From assembly GCA_949317995.1 (NCBI GenBank), contig OX439040.1:25291830-25355829 (forward strand): 64,000 nucleotides of DNA, written 5' to 3'. The DNA is from Acholoe squamosa. Taxonomy: Eukaryota; Annelida; Polychaeta; Phyllodocida; Polynoidae. Shown here piece after piece: positions 37,031 to 49,285 of the stretch. Made by a program: the position numbers and the translations under genes. Every line of letters begins with the position of its first letter. Within the stretch, counting starts at the first letter, position 1. The notes under the pieces are model-generated. The model was not told the DNA's origin and did no database searches. It was given only the letters and a program-made list of their open reading frames with translations.

Positions 37031-39655
37031 TTACCGTCCACATCGATACAAATAGTTCACTAGCTTTGTACCACTGTGTACTGGAGCGTTACTCGTCCAC
37101 ACTGCATTGTTGCATCATGCGAGAATACGGAACAGAGGGGTGCCATGCGATCCCCAAAGGGTGTGATATAGACTCAGTAACCGACTCTGAACTTTCAGCT
37201 TGCTTTATCAGCAATATCTTGACGATTTGACTTATTTCTGCTCGTCGTCTAATTGAATTCATTGAACTCATTTCCTCATGTTTGTTTAAGATCACATTAA
37301 GTTGTTAGATAATTTAGGATTGGCTCTGTGCCTGCACGTCATTTCTAAATTAGCAAATCAATCATGAAATATAAATGACATTGTACCTGATGCCGTGTAT
37401 GACGTCACCATGTCTCAAAACACATCATAATGTCTTAAAACAAAAGATGCAATTACCATGCACCAATGGTAGAATTCTGGTAGTGGGCGGCATTATTGCA
37501 AGTTCTCTGAAATGTCCTTCTTGTTAAAAAATATGTATGACACATCACGCCCTAATAAATTTTCATCAACTGCAATAAATAGATGTCGACATGAATATAT
37601 CATTTTCCCTGTGGTTTATACCCCAGTAGTTTATTTTAGGGAACGCAATAGTCTTGAAAGTGCAACTCCACTGGGAGAAGTTTGACACAAAATTGGTGAC
37701 AATTGAAGAAAAAGCAGCAGAAGAGAAAATTGAAGGCATATAGACCCTAGTGTATAGCACATAAATAAAACAAGACTCAACAAAAGCTGTATGTGCTAGA
37801 AGCGATCCCGCTGTCCCCAGACCTCATGCCACTGACACCCATTTATCAAGGTGGTTAATTCAGGTGTTGTGGACAAAAATGTACCAGTCCCTATTTGCAG
37901 ACTTTTTCACTTACTATTAAACACCTACATACTTGAGCTGCTCTTATGGAGCAAATTTAGCAGTATGAGTAGGGCAGCAGCTGATAATTTTTACACATGA
38001 GGAATCGAAGCTCTCTACCATAACCTGCACTGTGGTGAGGATTGGAGGTGTTTGGTAGCCGCCGCCATGTTTCCTATCATCTTGGAACTCAGCCATAAGC
38101 AAGTACCATACCTATTGCACAATGCTACCCAACCAGACCTCTGGTGTAATCATCTTTGAACCTTCATTGGTTTACCAGTGGAATAATGCCTTAATACATC
38201 ATGGCTGTTATCTGCCTGAACCAGAGAACTTCCAACAAGTATTATGGCAAGTGAAAGCAGAATGGGCATCGAATTTAACCGTCCATGACTGAATGCCTCA
38301 TTGTAGACAGAGTGCAAGTTGACAAATGAGTGCTGGATAAGAATCCATTGACTGAAGGCTTCTCAATGGAAGGCCTGTTTTATATTACCAAGCTGTCACT
38401 CGTGAGACATCAGACAGCCAGGTATTTTCTTTTCGGCAGATTAAGGTAACCTGTGCTAGGCTGGTTAGTGCAGCAGATTTAGCCCATGGGGAGTGATGGA
38501 GCACAGACGATGCATCCTCCTGATTGCTTTCATTAATCCCTTCCCTGGATTTCGTGTGTTTTTTTGTGTTTTTTTTGGGGGGGGGGGGGTGATGGTTCTC
38601 GGGATAGTTATTCGGTTAAAGGATGTCAGCAAATTTTAGTACCCAAACCTCTGTTGGCTATATTATTAACCTGCTTTGAGATTATCCAACACACTCAAGA
38701 TGGCTCCATGGCGGAGTGGAGCCTGACAAGTCTACTTGGCATATTTTGTGGTAGTGCTGAGAGGTGCGCAGCAGTATATCTGCTTCTTCTCAGACAACCA
38801 GGTATGACTCTATTCAACTCACACACACAAACACTATTGCAATCTCAACTCTCCTTCTCATGTGTTGCAATTGACCTTGTCTCTGTATTATCGTGTCTAG
38901 GTGTATTAATATCAGGCTGACAAGTAAACAGGAGAAGTCCTGGGGTGGGTGGAGTGGATGGCTCATTTAGGCTTCAGGAAATACCATCAGGTAAGGGCTA
39001 ATGTACAAGATGGTACTTTCCACTGTATACTGTGGATGTGACCTTTTACAGTGTACCACATTGGCTCGGTTAAGTGTCGGTGTCTCAATTAAGCACAGCT
39101 TCCAAATTTGCGTTCGGAGAAGTAGTATGTTTGAACAAATCTTCGGCACTAGAACTTTATCTCAAATAAGTCCTGGTCTCCTATGTGTATAAGTGCTGTG
39201 GTACAGAATATTGGAATCTGTAACCTCTGGGGAGCTAACACGGGTCATTACTGTATTTACATCCATGCACATCACCAACACACCTATTTTCTTACTCATT
39301 TCCTATCATAAAGGCAGCACCTGTCAGTAGCTCACTAGTGCACTGGTTTCTATGTAGCCACATATGAAAGACTGTATCTTGCTCTTTTACTCTTAAGGGC
39401 TGCTTCCATGTGTAGGGAACAACATCAATCAGAAGAATCGAGTTACTCCTGAAAAAAAGAAGTATATACCTTTATGTACCCCCGTTTTCTTTATCTGTTC
39501 ATGGCAAACACTAAAGCATATATATTTTAATGGGGTGGGCACCAGCAACGAACTAATTTTATATATAGGGGTAATGATGGACATTTCCATAGAGGGGTAG
39601 TCTGCTCGTACAAACATCATCTGGTAAGAGTATACTGAACTTTAGATAATAACAC
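37031..39655. other. No recognisable gene
   Basis: Non-coding. Contains a G homopolymer near 38577. The open frame at 38564-38920 lacks motifs. Confidence 0.45.
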
Positions 39656-41156
39656 ATGGAGGCGACCCCTCTTATTATTATCATATCATATATGGGGGTA
39701 GCTAAGGGAGCAGTTAAACTCTCAACACATGAGACGGTACCAGCTCCACCATTACTACCCCAGCACTTAGTCGCAGTCTGCACACTATTGGATACTACAT
39801 CTACATCACATCAGCTGTCATCCATCAAGGGTAAGCCTACTCATGCCAACGCGGGCCTCCCTAGCCCACTTAAAAGGGTCTATATCTCCTCTATCCTATC
39901 CCCTCAGGATGTGTGTGGTGCACATATGCGCGGGCACTGACACATTCCTCTGTGAAATTGTGTAATGTCGTTCTCGCCATGAATATGACCTTAGATGTCG
40001 AAATGGCGTTAAAAATCTATTACTCACTCACTCATGCCAACGACTTCATTTTCCGTGGCCCTACACGCCAGGCCTAAATGTCCTAGACCCTTTAGAATAT
40101 TTTGTTTGGCCTGTCACGGCTTATGAAAGATCGCCTTACCCTGCCCTAAGATAAGCCCCATATCACTGAGCATATCATGAACATAATAACAGCAGGCAAA
40201 GATTATCAGTGGGAGCAGATACATGATTGGTCAGAAGAAGTCCTTTCTTCCATTTCTGACAGTGCATCTATGAGTTCATTGAGGTCAGAGGTCACCACGG
40301 TCAGAGCAAGTAAACTCTACCCCACCACCGACATAGTTGAAGCCTCACTCAAGAAGAATAAAACTAAGTCTAAAATAGAGTCTAAAAATCAGGCTGCTTC
40401 TCAGAATCAGACTAAACCTGATAAACAGCCTATACAGTCCACTGCTGCTTCACAACCATCCTACAAAGTCTCTCGCATCTCAGCTGGTCGCACTGATGTA
40501 CCCTGTCATACAGAAGATGGTATACAGTACGGCCACCACTGCACCACTGCACCTGGTGCAGGCACAATATTCAGAAGCTTCCATGGCTTCACAGCATGCC
40601 GCTGCAAACAACTAGGAGAGAGCCGGACTACCCCAGCTCTCCCTATGATACTGAGGGAACACGGACAGCATAGACCTTACACCTTGCCTTCCATCGCCGA
40701 CCTTGTCACTAAAGTCTGTTCCCTTGGACAAGGCTCTTACATGTACAAGGCGGACATGACTCGTGCATATAGACAGTTGAAAATCAAGGTCAATGATTTA
40801 CCACTACTCACCATGAAACACAGAGGCCCCTACTATATACACACTTGCCCCTCCTTTGGGGCCAGACTTTCCAGCTTAGCCTGTCAACGCACTACCTCGG
40901 CTATTATCTAACTCTTTGCTAAACAAGGGAATTGGTCCTTGAACTACCTCGACGACTTCTGTGGGGCAGCTCAGACTCGGGATGAGGCTAATAAGGCTCA
41001 TTCCTAAGTCTGACAGCTGAACTAGGCACCAAGTTGTCCCCTAAAAAGTGTGAGCCTCTGACCCAGATCATGGACTGGCTGGGATTCAGACTCAATACGA
41101 TAGAAATGACTCTTACTATACCTGACTCTAAACTGCAGGAGGTTATTGATGAGTGA
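39656..41156 (+). pseudogene. Decayed DIRS-like (tyrosine-recombinase group) retrotransposon, gag-RT remnant
   Basis: A frame at 40177-40911 and its continuations read as a retroelement: a Cys/His-containing gag end (CHTEDGIQYGHHC), then RT sequence YTLPSIADLVTKV and MYKADMTRAYRQLKI (motif A, Asp present). The frame stops at 40911 and resumes at once with LNYLDDFCGAAQTRDEA (YLDD motif C). A block of connector sequence follows, up to DSKLQEVIDE before the stop at ~41156. Spacing and wording match DIRS/PAT-type RTs rather than LINEs. The start of RT, RNase H and the recombinase are missing. The upstream frame from ~39720 may be gag interrupted by SINE copy C. Confidence 0.75.
39839..40042 (+). 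mobile_element. SINE family S, copy C, with target-site duplication
   Basis: The body 39852-40029 begins CGGGCCTCCCTAGCCCACTT and ends with an ACTC tail. It is flanked by the perfect 13-bp repeat ACTCATGCCAACG (39839-39851 and 40030-40042). The flanks together read as an open frame consistent with gag of the surrounding DIRS-like element, so the SINE probably landed in it. Confidence 0.92.
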
Positions 41157-43179
41157 AGTTTATAAGGTGTATTGTTATGAACACCGGTGAGAAAAGGTAA
41201 AGTGTGTCACCCATTGCAACCGGGTGTTGAGAGTTGCTCAGTGATTAGCAGAAGGTGAAGCCACCGGGCTGAGTCCTTGAGAGTCTGGTGAGTACTTGCA
41301 ACCACCACTAGGTGGAGTATGAATTTGCCTGTCAGTCTCATTACCCGCAATTTAGCAATTACTGATAATGACACAATAACTTGTGTTCCCCCATCATCTA
41401 TAGTCTAGGTATCATCTAGGCTTCGTTACCAACTAATTAGCTATCTTGACGAGGGAAGCTTTGTCACGGCGGTGGGCTTCTATGCAGGGACTTAAATAAT
41501 ATTATCAGGCGGAGATTATGTTCATCTGCATCGTATTATGTTGTAATTAAACTTTCATTGAGAAGTAAACCTGAGAACAGTCAGATTCAAGCAAATTAGA
41601 GCTATCACGGTATGGCTGTAGGTATGGAGTGGATAGCTTTTTTTTTTCATTGTCAGCCAGCACACCGGCTATATACTGCCAACAAACTCCTGTCCAACTA
41701 CGGCTTAACTTTTATTTCCTTCCCATACATTGTTACAACTCTTTCCTTTCTTTTCAATTTTAATTCATCATTAAATTGTCTATACCACTCCCTTTCTTTG
41801 TATTTATGATGATAGCTTTGTTTGAACAATACATGGTTTTACAATAAAGCAATACACCAACTGCGATCAACATCTTGTGGAAGCACGAGTAAGCATGCAT
41901 TTCAGTCATGACACAATGCCATTAAAACCTATCATATCTCAAGGTTTCTTACACCCATAAGATTACTGGATATATTATATGAGACAGCATAAAGTTCCTG
42001 AATATGAAACATCACAAACATGTACAACAAGAAAAACTGAGACCACAAGATCAAGCACATTACTGAGACCATGTGTTAATTACAGAATGCTGCTATTGTC
42101 ACTCAGAGAATTCTCACAATGGGACGTGCTTGAACCACAGAACCACAATGTAAAGGACATAGTTATATTTCCCAATTTACCCTGAGGGTTACACGATGTA
42201 TATGACACCTTTTGACAGGTCTTGGATGGAATGGGAGGTCTGGGGGCGGTCACCTGATGAGGTATTGATAGGGGGCGTGGTAGAATGGTCATGCTGTTAA
42301 ACAGAGGGAATTACCTGCAGACAGACGGGATTACTGTATAGCATGACTACTGATACACCAGGCTGTGTGCATGCAGGCAGACAAAGGGGAATAGAGGGAG
42401 GCAACGCCATTATCCCAGGTGCTACAAGGGCAAACCCCACGCACTACTGAAAGATTGTTATCATCACTATTATGTATGGGATCCCAATCCCATAAGTGTC
42501 ACATGATACTCCTGCAACTACACCACCTGATACACATTGCGGCTATTTGGACTCTGATACACTTCATGATGAGTATTGATTCCTACTTCATTGTGCTGTA
42601 TCAATTTGAATCCATAGTCATAATAACATATGATTGCCTATAATTGATTTGATTTGATTTATAGTGTACAGAACCACTATCTAGGGGAGCTTAGCTTATT
42701 AGCTTTACTTACTGATAAACGTGATTAACATTCTACGTAATTTCAAACGCCGGTTATTTTATAACTGTGTGGGTCTTTAAATGAAATTGAATCACAAACT
42801 GGTAACCGCATCTTACCTTATTTGATATCTGTTGTTCTATATTGTATTGAGGTATTGGGATTTTTTTTCTTCTTCTTTGTATTATTTACTCAACATTTGT
42901 TTGATTGTCTCCTACTTGGTCAGATCAGCTATGGTGTAATCAATTTAGAATTAATTGTACTCTCAGTCTGTTAATACTGCAAGTCTTCTATAGCACATAA
43001 GGTAACTGCTGCACTTTGTGTACTGAGTAACCTTTGACTACCTGGTCCTTCACTTGTATAGAAGTGCCTCTAGTCACCCTATTGCACTACTTTTCCTTTG
43101 CTATGTCTACTCTAGTTTGCGCTCCATTAGGTATGTGGGTATTCGTGTTGATTGGGGGAGGCAACAGGGTTAGACTCAA
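41157..43179. other. No recognisable gene
   Basis: Non-coding. A TTGAT repeat lies near 42645. The upstream part of the LINE that follows may begin before 43180, but its limit is unclear. Confidence 0.45.
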
Positions 43180-45349
43180 GCTGGGATCACTTCTTCATCG
43201 GCTAGTGATTTAAAAGCCCTCAAAGGGCTAAAGTTAATTACCATGAATGTCCAAAGTCTCAATGACAAGATTAGTGATATACCTCAATCCAATCTGTATC
43301 TTGACTACATCTGTTTGACTGAGACTTGGTTGGACAAGCGAGATATGAAATAATCAATAGATCTTTGTCTGAATGTGATGTACCCCAAATATTAAAAAAA
43401 AAGCTCGTTGATTCCTCTATCTAAATCTGGTATTCTGTCAATTATATCAAATTGGCGCCCAGTAAGTCAGCTTAATATTATTTCTAAATTAATTGAGAAA
43501 GCAGTTCACTCACAGTTGATATAATTCCTTTTGACTAATCAATGATATCAGATTGCCAATTTGGCTTTGTACCTGGTAGATCTACTAATGGTGCTATTTA
43601 TGTCTTAACACAGGGTCTGTATGAAGGTTTCAATAGAGGGGAGTGCTCAGCTGTAGTCTTTCTCAATCTGAGGAAGGCTTTTGATATGGTCAATCACTCC
43701 CTCCTACTGGACAGATTACAGGATGTGCATGTCTCTCCTACCGCGCTATCATGGTTTAGATCGTATCTATCCAATAAATCTCAAACAACTGTTGCTAATA
43801 ATGTTGAATCTCCTGAAGCTAACATTACTTGTGGTGTGCCCAAAGGATCGGTTTTAGGGCCGTTGCTTTTTTCATTATTTATATTGATAGTATTGTGTCC
43901 ATGATAAGGTCATGTAGCTATTGTCTCTATGCCGATAAACTTGCTATTTACACAAGCAACTCAAATCCTGAAACTGTATTGCATAAGATTCAAAGTGATT
44001 TAAATCATATCAGTGAATGGTGTAAAGCATTCAGGCTAACTATTAATACTGAAAAGACATACCTACTCTGGTGTGCCAGTGATGTGTTCTTTGATAGGAA
44101 TCAACTGTTTAATAGGAGTGTCAATCTGGATGGTCATCACCTTCAGGTAATGGTAGAATTCAATTACCTAGGTGTAATAGTGGATCGTGGCCTCACATTA
44201 AAAATAATTTTGAAAAGATTAAGAAAGGCTTCCAACATAAAATGTCCCAGCTAAGGGGAGTTAGGAAATTTACTGACATCATTTTTGTACAAGGGTGTAT
44301 AAGCAGATGGTGTTACCGGTAAAAGAACAAGCTAGTTTCCGACATGAGAATGGCCCCAATGTGGGTTGTCTTCAGTTAATGCAGAATCATTGTCTCCGAC
44401 TATGCCTGTGTATATTTAACGCCAGGGATATCTCTATACATGACCTTCATATAAGAACCAATTGTAAAATGTTAAAATGTAGGTGTAACAAAAACCTGCT
44501 GTCTATTATGCATGATATTTCCTGCAATCCTTCGAATATGCGTGGTAATGCTAAAAAGTGTTTGAAAATAAGCAGGTCCAGATGATTAACATATGATAAG
44601 TCTCCACTGATGAGAGGGTCAGTACTATGGGACAAATTGTCTGCTGAGGCCATGGGCATGTACTAGTTACCAAGTTCAGTCTGTATAGATGTTTTCCATA
44701 TACTAAGAGAGGGTTGGCCACTCAAGTACCTTTGCTGCCCTCTGGGAGCTACCCTTTGAACTATTTCCTATACATATAGCCATGGGTGACAGAGGTGAGG
44801 GGGGACTTTGGCAAAGTCCCCCCTCACCTCTGTCACCAGTGGCTATGCATAGAAATAGAGCTGCCAGAGGGCAGCATCAGTCATAGAGTGTCACACCCTC
44901 TCCTTAGTATATAGATAACAACTATGCAGACTCAACTAAGTACCTAAGTAACTAGTACATGCCCATGGCTGAGGCATAGCATATTGGGGATAGAAAGGAG
45001 TTTATGAATCAATTGGGAATCTGTCAGCTGATAGATTTGCTACATTATATTTCAACTTTGTCAGGCTTACCTTTCTCATGATGCATGATACCTATGTCTT
45101 TATGTGTCTACTCGCACAATCATATTCATGTACATGCACTGAAATTTAGCAACAAGGTATATTGAATCTTAATTCCTGTGTGATAGTCTACCCGTATACA
45201 ACATTGCGATACAGTACTGCCTTAATGAGCATTTTACTTTTTCTATTTTTTGTTTTGTTGTCTGTTTTGGTTGACCTGAAAAACGTACAATGTACGTATG
45301 ATTTTTGCCAAATAAAAGTTGTTAAAACTCAAACTCAAACTCAACTCAC
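43180..45349 (+). pseudogene. Non-LTR retrotransposon (LINE), internally deleted and mutated
   Basis: A short endonuclease start (ITMNVQSLNDKI, then DYICLTETWLD) runs at once into RT sequence (NWRPVSQLNIISKLIEKAV), so most of the endonuclease and connector, probably over 1 kb, is missing. RT continues from 43542 as CQFGFVPGRSTNGAIY, VVFLNLRKAFDMVNHSLLLD, GVPKGSVLGPLLFSLFI and LYADKLAIYTSN. The catalytic Asp of motif A is Asn (FLNLRKAFD) and YADD is YADK, so RT activity is lost. Frame changes occur at ~43890 and ~44250. The thumb and 3' part run to ~44650, a MITE interrupts at 44651-44967, and a 3' UTR with AATAAA ends in repeated AAACTC at ~45349. Probably CR1/Jockey/L2 group. Confidence 0.85.
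44643..44975. mobile_element. Foldback MITE with 8-bp target-site duplication (hAT- or P-like)
   Basis: The 317-bp element 44651-44967 is an imperfect palindrome along its whole length. Its termini are CATGGGCATGTACTAGTTAC and the matching inverted end. The centre is a perfect 26-bp stem (GGTGACAGAGGTGAGGGGGG onward). It is bracketed by the direct repeat GCTGAGGC at 44643-44650 and 44968-44975. Eight-base duplications are typical of hAT, P and Merlin transposons; the CATGGG ends do not decide among them. It sits at the 3' end of LINE coding sequence, so it is younger than that LINE. Confidence 0.9.
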
Positions 45350-45519
45350 TACTCCATGGCATCTCTGAGATGGACAGGTGGGCAGATATTGGTGCAAGAT
45401 GAGAGATGGAAAAGAGAAGAGATATGGAAGAAGAGGGAGGGAGAGAGACAGAGACAGAAAGAAAGAGACAGACACATAGGGGGTAGAGGGGCAGAGCATT
45501 AGACGCCAAGTGATTAAGC

Positions 45520-45710
45520 TGAGGTAGTTAGAAGGTAAGGAGGAGGTTGGACAGTGTCTGATATGGGGATGGACCACCCAGCAGATTGCCACTGATTGGT
45601 AGATCACAGACTGCTGCAGCCAACTCAAAGCCTAAGTCCCTCTCAACAGTCATGGCAATGGACACCACTAGCAACCTGAGGAGAAGTGGCTGTCTGCTAT
45701 AGATTCGTAA
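45520..45710 (-). repeat. Dispersed repeat, second copy of the 2340-2510 family
   Basis: The reverse complement aligns with 2340-2510 through GCAGTCTGTGATCTACCAAT and ACACTGTCCAACCTCCT. The G/A-rich stretch 45400-45480 produces the neighbouring minus-strand open frames, which are not genes. Confidence 0.65.
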
Positions 45711-45746
45711 TATATTATGGTCTCCCCCTGATGAGAGAGAGAGGGG

Positions 45747-45750
<4 letters not shown>

Positions 45751-45814
<64 letters not shown>
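45751..45814. repeat. (TA)n microsatellite at the 3' boundary of the Ngaro-like element
   Basis: Uninterrupted TA run directly abutting repeat B2 of the element. A shorter TA run abuts the other end at 50534-50547, which suggests insertion into a TA microsatellite. Confidence 0.95.
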
Positions 45815-45815
<1 letters not shown>

Positions 45816-45816
<1 letters not shown>

Positions 45817-45983
45817 TTAATATGTTCGCTTGGGAATTAATAATAATAAATATTATAAGTTAATATGTCCGATTGGGAATATAATAATAAATATTATAAT
45901 TATAATACTATCACGAGTGGAATAAGAAGGAGACAGTGGGTTTGGTGAGAATTGACTTAGTCAATATCAATTCTATACATGCC
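45816..45983 (-). repeat. Split direct repeat B2 (outer 3' end of element)
   Basis: Plus strand starts GTTAATATGTTCGCTTGGGA and ends TTCTATACATGCC. It contains two related internal sub-blocks ending in GGGAATTAATAAT and GGGAATATAATAAT. Confidence 0.9.
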
Positions 45984-46079
45984 TTTATTAATAAGACAAT
46001 AATTTAATAATATAATACAGTAATACAATAGTAATACAATAACAATATAATACAATATATATACAATAATAAGATTTAA

Positions 46080-46289
46080 AAGTTAAAATTTCCGGCACCA
46101 CCCAGCGTGGTGTGTGCCGCTCGAAGGATATACGCCAACTGACGGTTAATTTGGATCCCGCAGCTTTTATAGGCGCTATTTGTTTTCCATGACGTCATAC
46201 ATACCAATGCGCGCCCTGGAGGAGAAAGTAGTACCACCCGCTGCACATATTCATTATATATATATACACGGGTGTATATAGTCCCATAT
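46080..46289 (-). repeat. Split direct repeat A2
   Basis: 210 bp, matching 50324-50533 with no difference noticed. It begins AAGTTAAAATTTCCGGCACC and ends GTATATAGTCCCATAT on the plus strand. It directly abuts B1; that A/B junction is what a circular intermediate would contain. Confidence 0.9.
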
Positions 46290-46462
46290 GTTAATATGTT
46301 CGCTTGGGAATTAATAATAATAAATATTATAAGTTAATATGTCCGATTGGGAATATAATAATAAATATTATAATTATATTATGATACTATCACGAGTGGA
46401 ATAAGAAGGAGACAGTGGGTTTGGTGAGAATTGACTTAGTCAATATCAATTCTATACATGCC
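46290..46462 (-). repeat. Split direct repeat B1
   Basis: 173 bp, the same as 45816-45983 apart from a 5-bp insertion (TATTA-type) near 46378. It immediately follows the recombinase reading frame in transcription order. Confidence 0.9.
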
Positions 46463-46501
46463 AAAAAAAAACGCCAAACACAATGGATACACCATTCCAC
46501 A

Positions 46502-47415
46502 CTATAACATCACATCTAGAGCTAGTAAGTCCTGCTTTGAATCATGTAAATAATTATATACCACATTAGATTTCCAATTTGCTCTCTTTTTAATATCATC
46601 CACCTTTAAACCAGAGTTTTTTAGAAGTATTGCTCCACCATGTCGGAGTGAATGAGTTGAAACTCTGTGGGGAATATCACATTTAATAGAAATAGCCTTC
46701 TATATAGCCTGGTATTAACAAAGTTGTAAGTCAGGGGTTTGTTACATATAGTGAACAAAAATCTACTTTTAGATTCCTTACAAATTTCCAAGTACCTAGC
46801 TGGACAAAGACCAGAATAATCATTCCTCTTCAAAAATACCACGTAAGGTTTCCTACCATATTGGTCAGTTTTAGAAGATTTAACATCAATGCGAATGCAG
46901 TCAACAGATAAAGAAATATCCTTAGATCTCAAGTTATGAGGGGAATCGACTACATGACCCACCCTGAACACACCTCGGTAACACAACAAGATAGCTGACC
47001 AGAAGACTACATCCTCATACACAGACAAATCCAGATTAGATTTGATATTTAACATATCACTGGGAGTTAAAGGATATGTTTTAATAGAAGAACATTTATA
47101 ATTAGGTTCAATACCATCCAAAGTCTTTTTTACAATAAAATTACTACTATAATCAGAATAACCTTTTAATTTCTGATAATACCACACTGCAGACAAATAG
47201 TTCCTAACAGATATAGGTTTCATTTTATCTGATAAATACACACTATACAACGAAGCCTGAGAAGGAGAACACGGTAGGGGACAGAAATTAAATTTTTTAC
47301 AAAATTTTTTGTACCTGCCAAACTGCTGTTTGCGAACCTTACGTGTGGACTCAGCCACGCCCCTGTACAAAAACCTTCTCCTTCTCCGCTCCAGCTCCCT
47401 CAGATCTGGAAGCAT
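46502..47415 (-). pseudogene. Tyrosine recombinase of the Ngaro-like element, one frameshift
   Basis: Starts at an ATG (47415), overlapping the RT frame by 65 bases in a different frame. N-terminal core-binding region: FLYRGVAESTRKVRKQQFG, YLSAVWYYQK. The catalytic domain has the first Arg in CYRGVFRVGHVVDSPHNL. The annotated frame ends early at 46621 with divergent residues. From ~46700 a different frame encodes the rest: the HSLRHGGA box (His-x-x-Arg), ANWKSNVVYNYLHD with the expected catalytic Tyr, and a stop at 46502. One missing base near 46699 explains the switch. Unless the frame is corrected during expression or this is a sequencing error, this copy cannot make a complete recombinase. 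Confidence 0.88.
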
Positions 47416-49285
47416 AGCAACACATGTTATACATAGTTAAAACATTTTTACATTTCTGAGAAACACCCTTGTAATTCAGTCTAGACAAATGATCAGCTAG
47501 AATATTTTCCTCAGATTTAATATATGTTGAATATATTTCAATATTATGTATAAAACATAGCCAAAAAATTTCCCTCAACCAGGACATACACAACTTATTC
47601 TTGGATCTACCGGTATTTAACATGGCCAAGACCTGCATGTTGTCCGTAATGCAATGAACTCTAGTGTTAGAAAACTTTTTCACCCAGCGTTTAAGACCTA
47701 CCATTACTGGATAGAGCTCGTACACATTTATATTCCTGTGGTGAATTTTGAGATTATCAAGTTTAGGGGACTGAACGAAATGACCCACACAGTCTACCAT
47801 AGGATTAGAGTCGTCCCAAGTACCATAAAAATAGTCCTTATCAAACCAGGCCCCAAAGCCCTGTATAGAGGATTCGGAATACATAGGAGTACATTCATTA
47901 TCATTCAAAATGATATTTTTACAATTAAAAATCCTACAAAAATCCCTCCACCACAGCAGATCATTTTGGGTTTCCTCATTAAGTTTAATAACACCCTTAT
48001 TCCTGGCTTTAGCACAAAGATCAAACAATCTCCTGCTGAAAGTTCTACCACCACGTACTACCTGGGAACAGAAAGACATCAAACCACCAATCTTCTGCAA
48101 CGTCTTTTTAGATACAAATATTTTACCCAAGCACTCGTCTATTGCTAGGCTCATTTTATCTAGCTTCTTCTGTGGCAGCGACAACTCCATACACGTAGAA
48201 TCAATGGTTATACCTAAAAAAGTACACACCCGGCTGGGCTCAGTCACCTTTTCTTTCGACACAACGAACCCTAAATATTCCATACATTCAATTAGGATGT
48301 TCCTCTTACGTAAACATTCCTCTTCAGTCTGAGCTATGATAATAAAATCATCCAGGTAGTTTACTATCCTATCTACACCATAAAATTTAGCACTAATAGT
48401 CAAAAAATCAGATATTCTACTAAATATATAAGGGGCACACTTCAGACCAAATGTCAAACGGTTACTCTCAAAAAACTCATCTCCACTACCAAAATTCCAC
48501 CTGAAACCTTGATAACCCACATGCGGACCATAAATATTAATACTTCTATAGGCAGATTTTAAGTCCACCACACACATAAAGTCATTCTTATCAAGTTGAC
48601 AAGTAACAGTGTTAATAGAGTTATAAGAGAAGCTTCTGGACGTTGTGCTCATAAAATTATTAATAGAAATACCTGCTGGCATACTACAGTCAGTGATAGG
48701 TCTTAATTTACCATTAGACTTCTCCACACCGCCTAAAGAATGGATACACCTGGGTTTGACATTTGACTTTGTAACCAAGCCCTGGGCTAGCTCCTCCTCA
48801 ATGATACTGCACATCTTGTTATAAAATCTATCCTCTAAAATAGACTTATAGTTTTTACAATCATATGTTGTATCACACCCTGGGTCAACTATTTTGAAAC
48901 CCTCGGTAAAACCTGTCTGATTAATATTAATAATATCTGACTGTCTCAAAAAACTAGCCAGCCTACAAGGTAAAATTTGAGCTTTCCTACCATAAATGAA
49001 ATGCTCACACTCACATACACCATTGATGCAACTATCATAGACCCTGATGCTAGGCCTATTCACACACTCCACCGTAAACAGTGGTTTAAACTCGCCCTGT
49101 ACTGGGCCACTATACGACATAAAAATATTCTTGCTAACATTACAAGAGATATTATCATCATTTTCATTATTTTCACCCGAAATGATTTGAACGGGGGGCT
49201 CAGGAAGGTCTACCACATGTACTACACTAAAATCAGGCACCAAAATATCAGAATCTAATGTAGGACCTTGCCTAAGTGAAATTTC
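47351..49285 (-). CDS. Reverse transcriptase-RNase H of the Ngaro-like element
   Basis: Open from just after the gag stop to 47351, ~645 codons. RT features in order: GLVTKSNVKPRCIHSLGGVE, FMCVVDLKSAYRSINI (motif A Asp), FEFSNRLTFGLKCAPYIFSR-type block, and VNYLDDFIIIAQTEEE (YLDD). The RNase H domain follows: MYSESSIQGFGAWF (first acidic position is Glu instead of the usual Asp), NVYELYPVMVGLKRW, VHCITDNMQVLAML and SEENILADHLSRL. RT catalytic residues look intact. The frame has no early ATG (the first is ~57 codons in) and is in the same frame as gag, separated only by a UAG, so expression by stop readthrough is possible. The C-terminus overlaps the recombinase start. Confidence 0.92.
   Translation of the reverse strand, partial: EISLRQGPTLDSDILVPDFSVVHVVDLPEPPVQIISGENNENDDNISCNVSKNIFMSYSGPVQGEFKPLFTVECVNRPSIRVYDSCINGVCECEHFIYGRKAQILPCRLASFLRQSDIININQTGFTEGFKIVDPGCDTTYDCKNYKSILEDRFYNKMCSIIEEELAQGLVTKSNVKPRCIHSLGGVEKSNGKLRPITDCSMPAGISINNFMSTTSRSFSYNSINTVTCQLDKNDFMCVVDLKSAYRSINIYGPHVGYQGFRWNFGSGDEFFESNRLTFGLKCAPYIFSRISDFLTISAKFYGVDRIVNYLDDFIIIAQTEEECLRKRNILIECMEYLGFVVSKEKVTEPSRVCTFLGITIDSTCMELSLPQKKLDKMSLAIDECLGKIFVSKKTLQKIGGLMSFCSQVVRGGRTFSRRLFDLCAKARNKGVIKLNEETQNDLLWWRDFCRIFNCKNIILNDNECTPMYSESSIQGFGAWFDKDYFYGTWDDSNPMVDCVGHFVQSPKLDNLKIHHRNINVYELYPVMVGLKRWVKKFSNTRVHCITDNMQVLAMLNTGRSKNKLCMSWLREIFWLCFIHNIEIYSTYIKSEENILADHLSRLNYKGVSQKCKNVLTMYNMCCYASRSEGAGAEKEKVFVQGRG

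Noticed and set aside
44295-44585. Separate host gene
   Set aside because: It continues the thumb/C-terminal region of the LINE RT after a frameshift, in the same orientation.
47654-48332. Plus-strand open frames of 140-164 residues
   Set aside because: Antisense shadows of the RT-RNase H frame.
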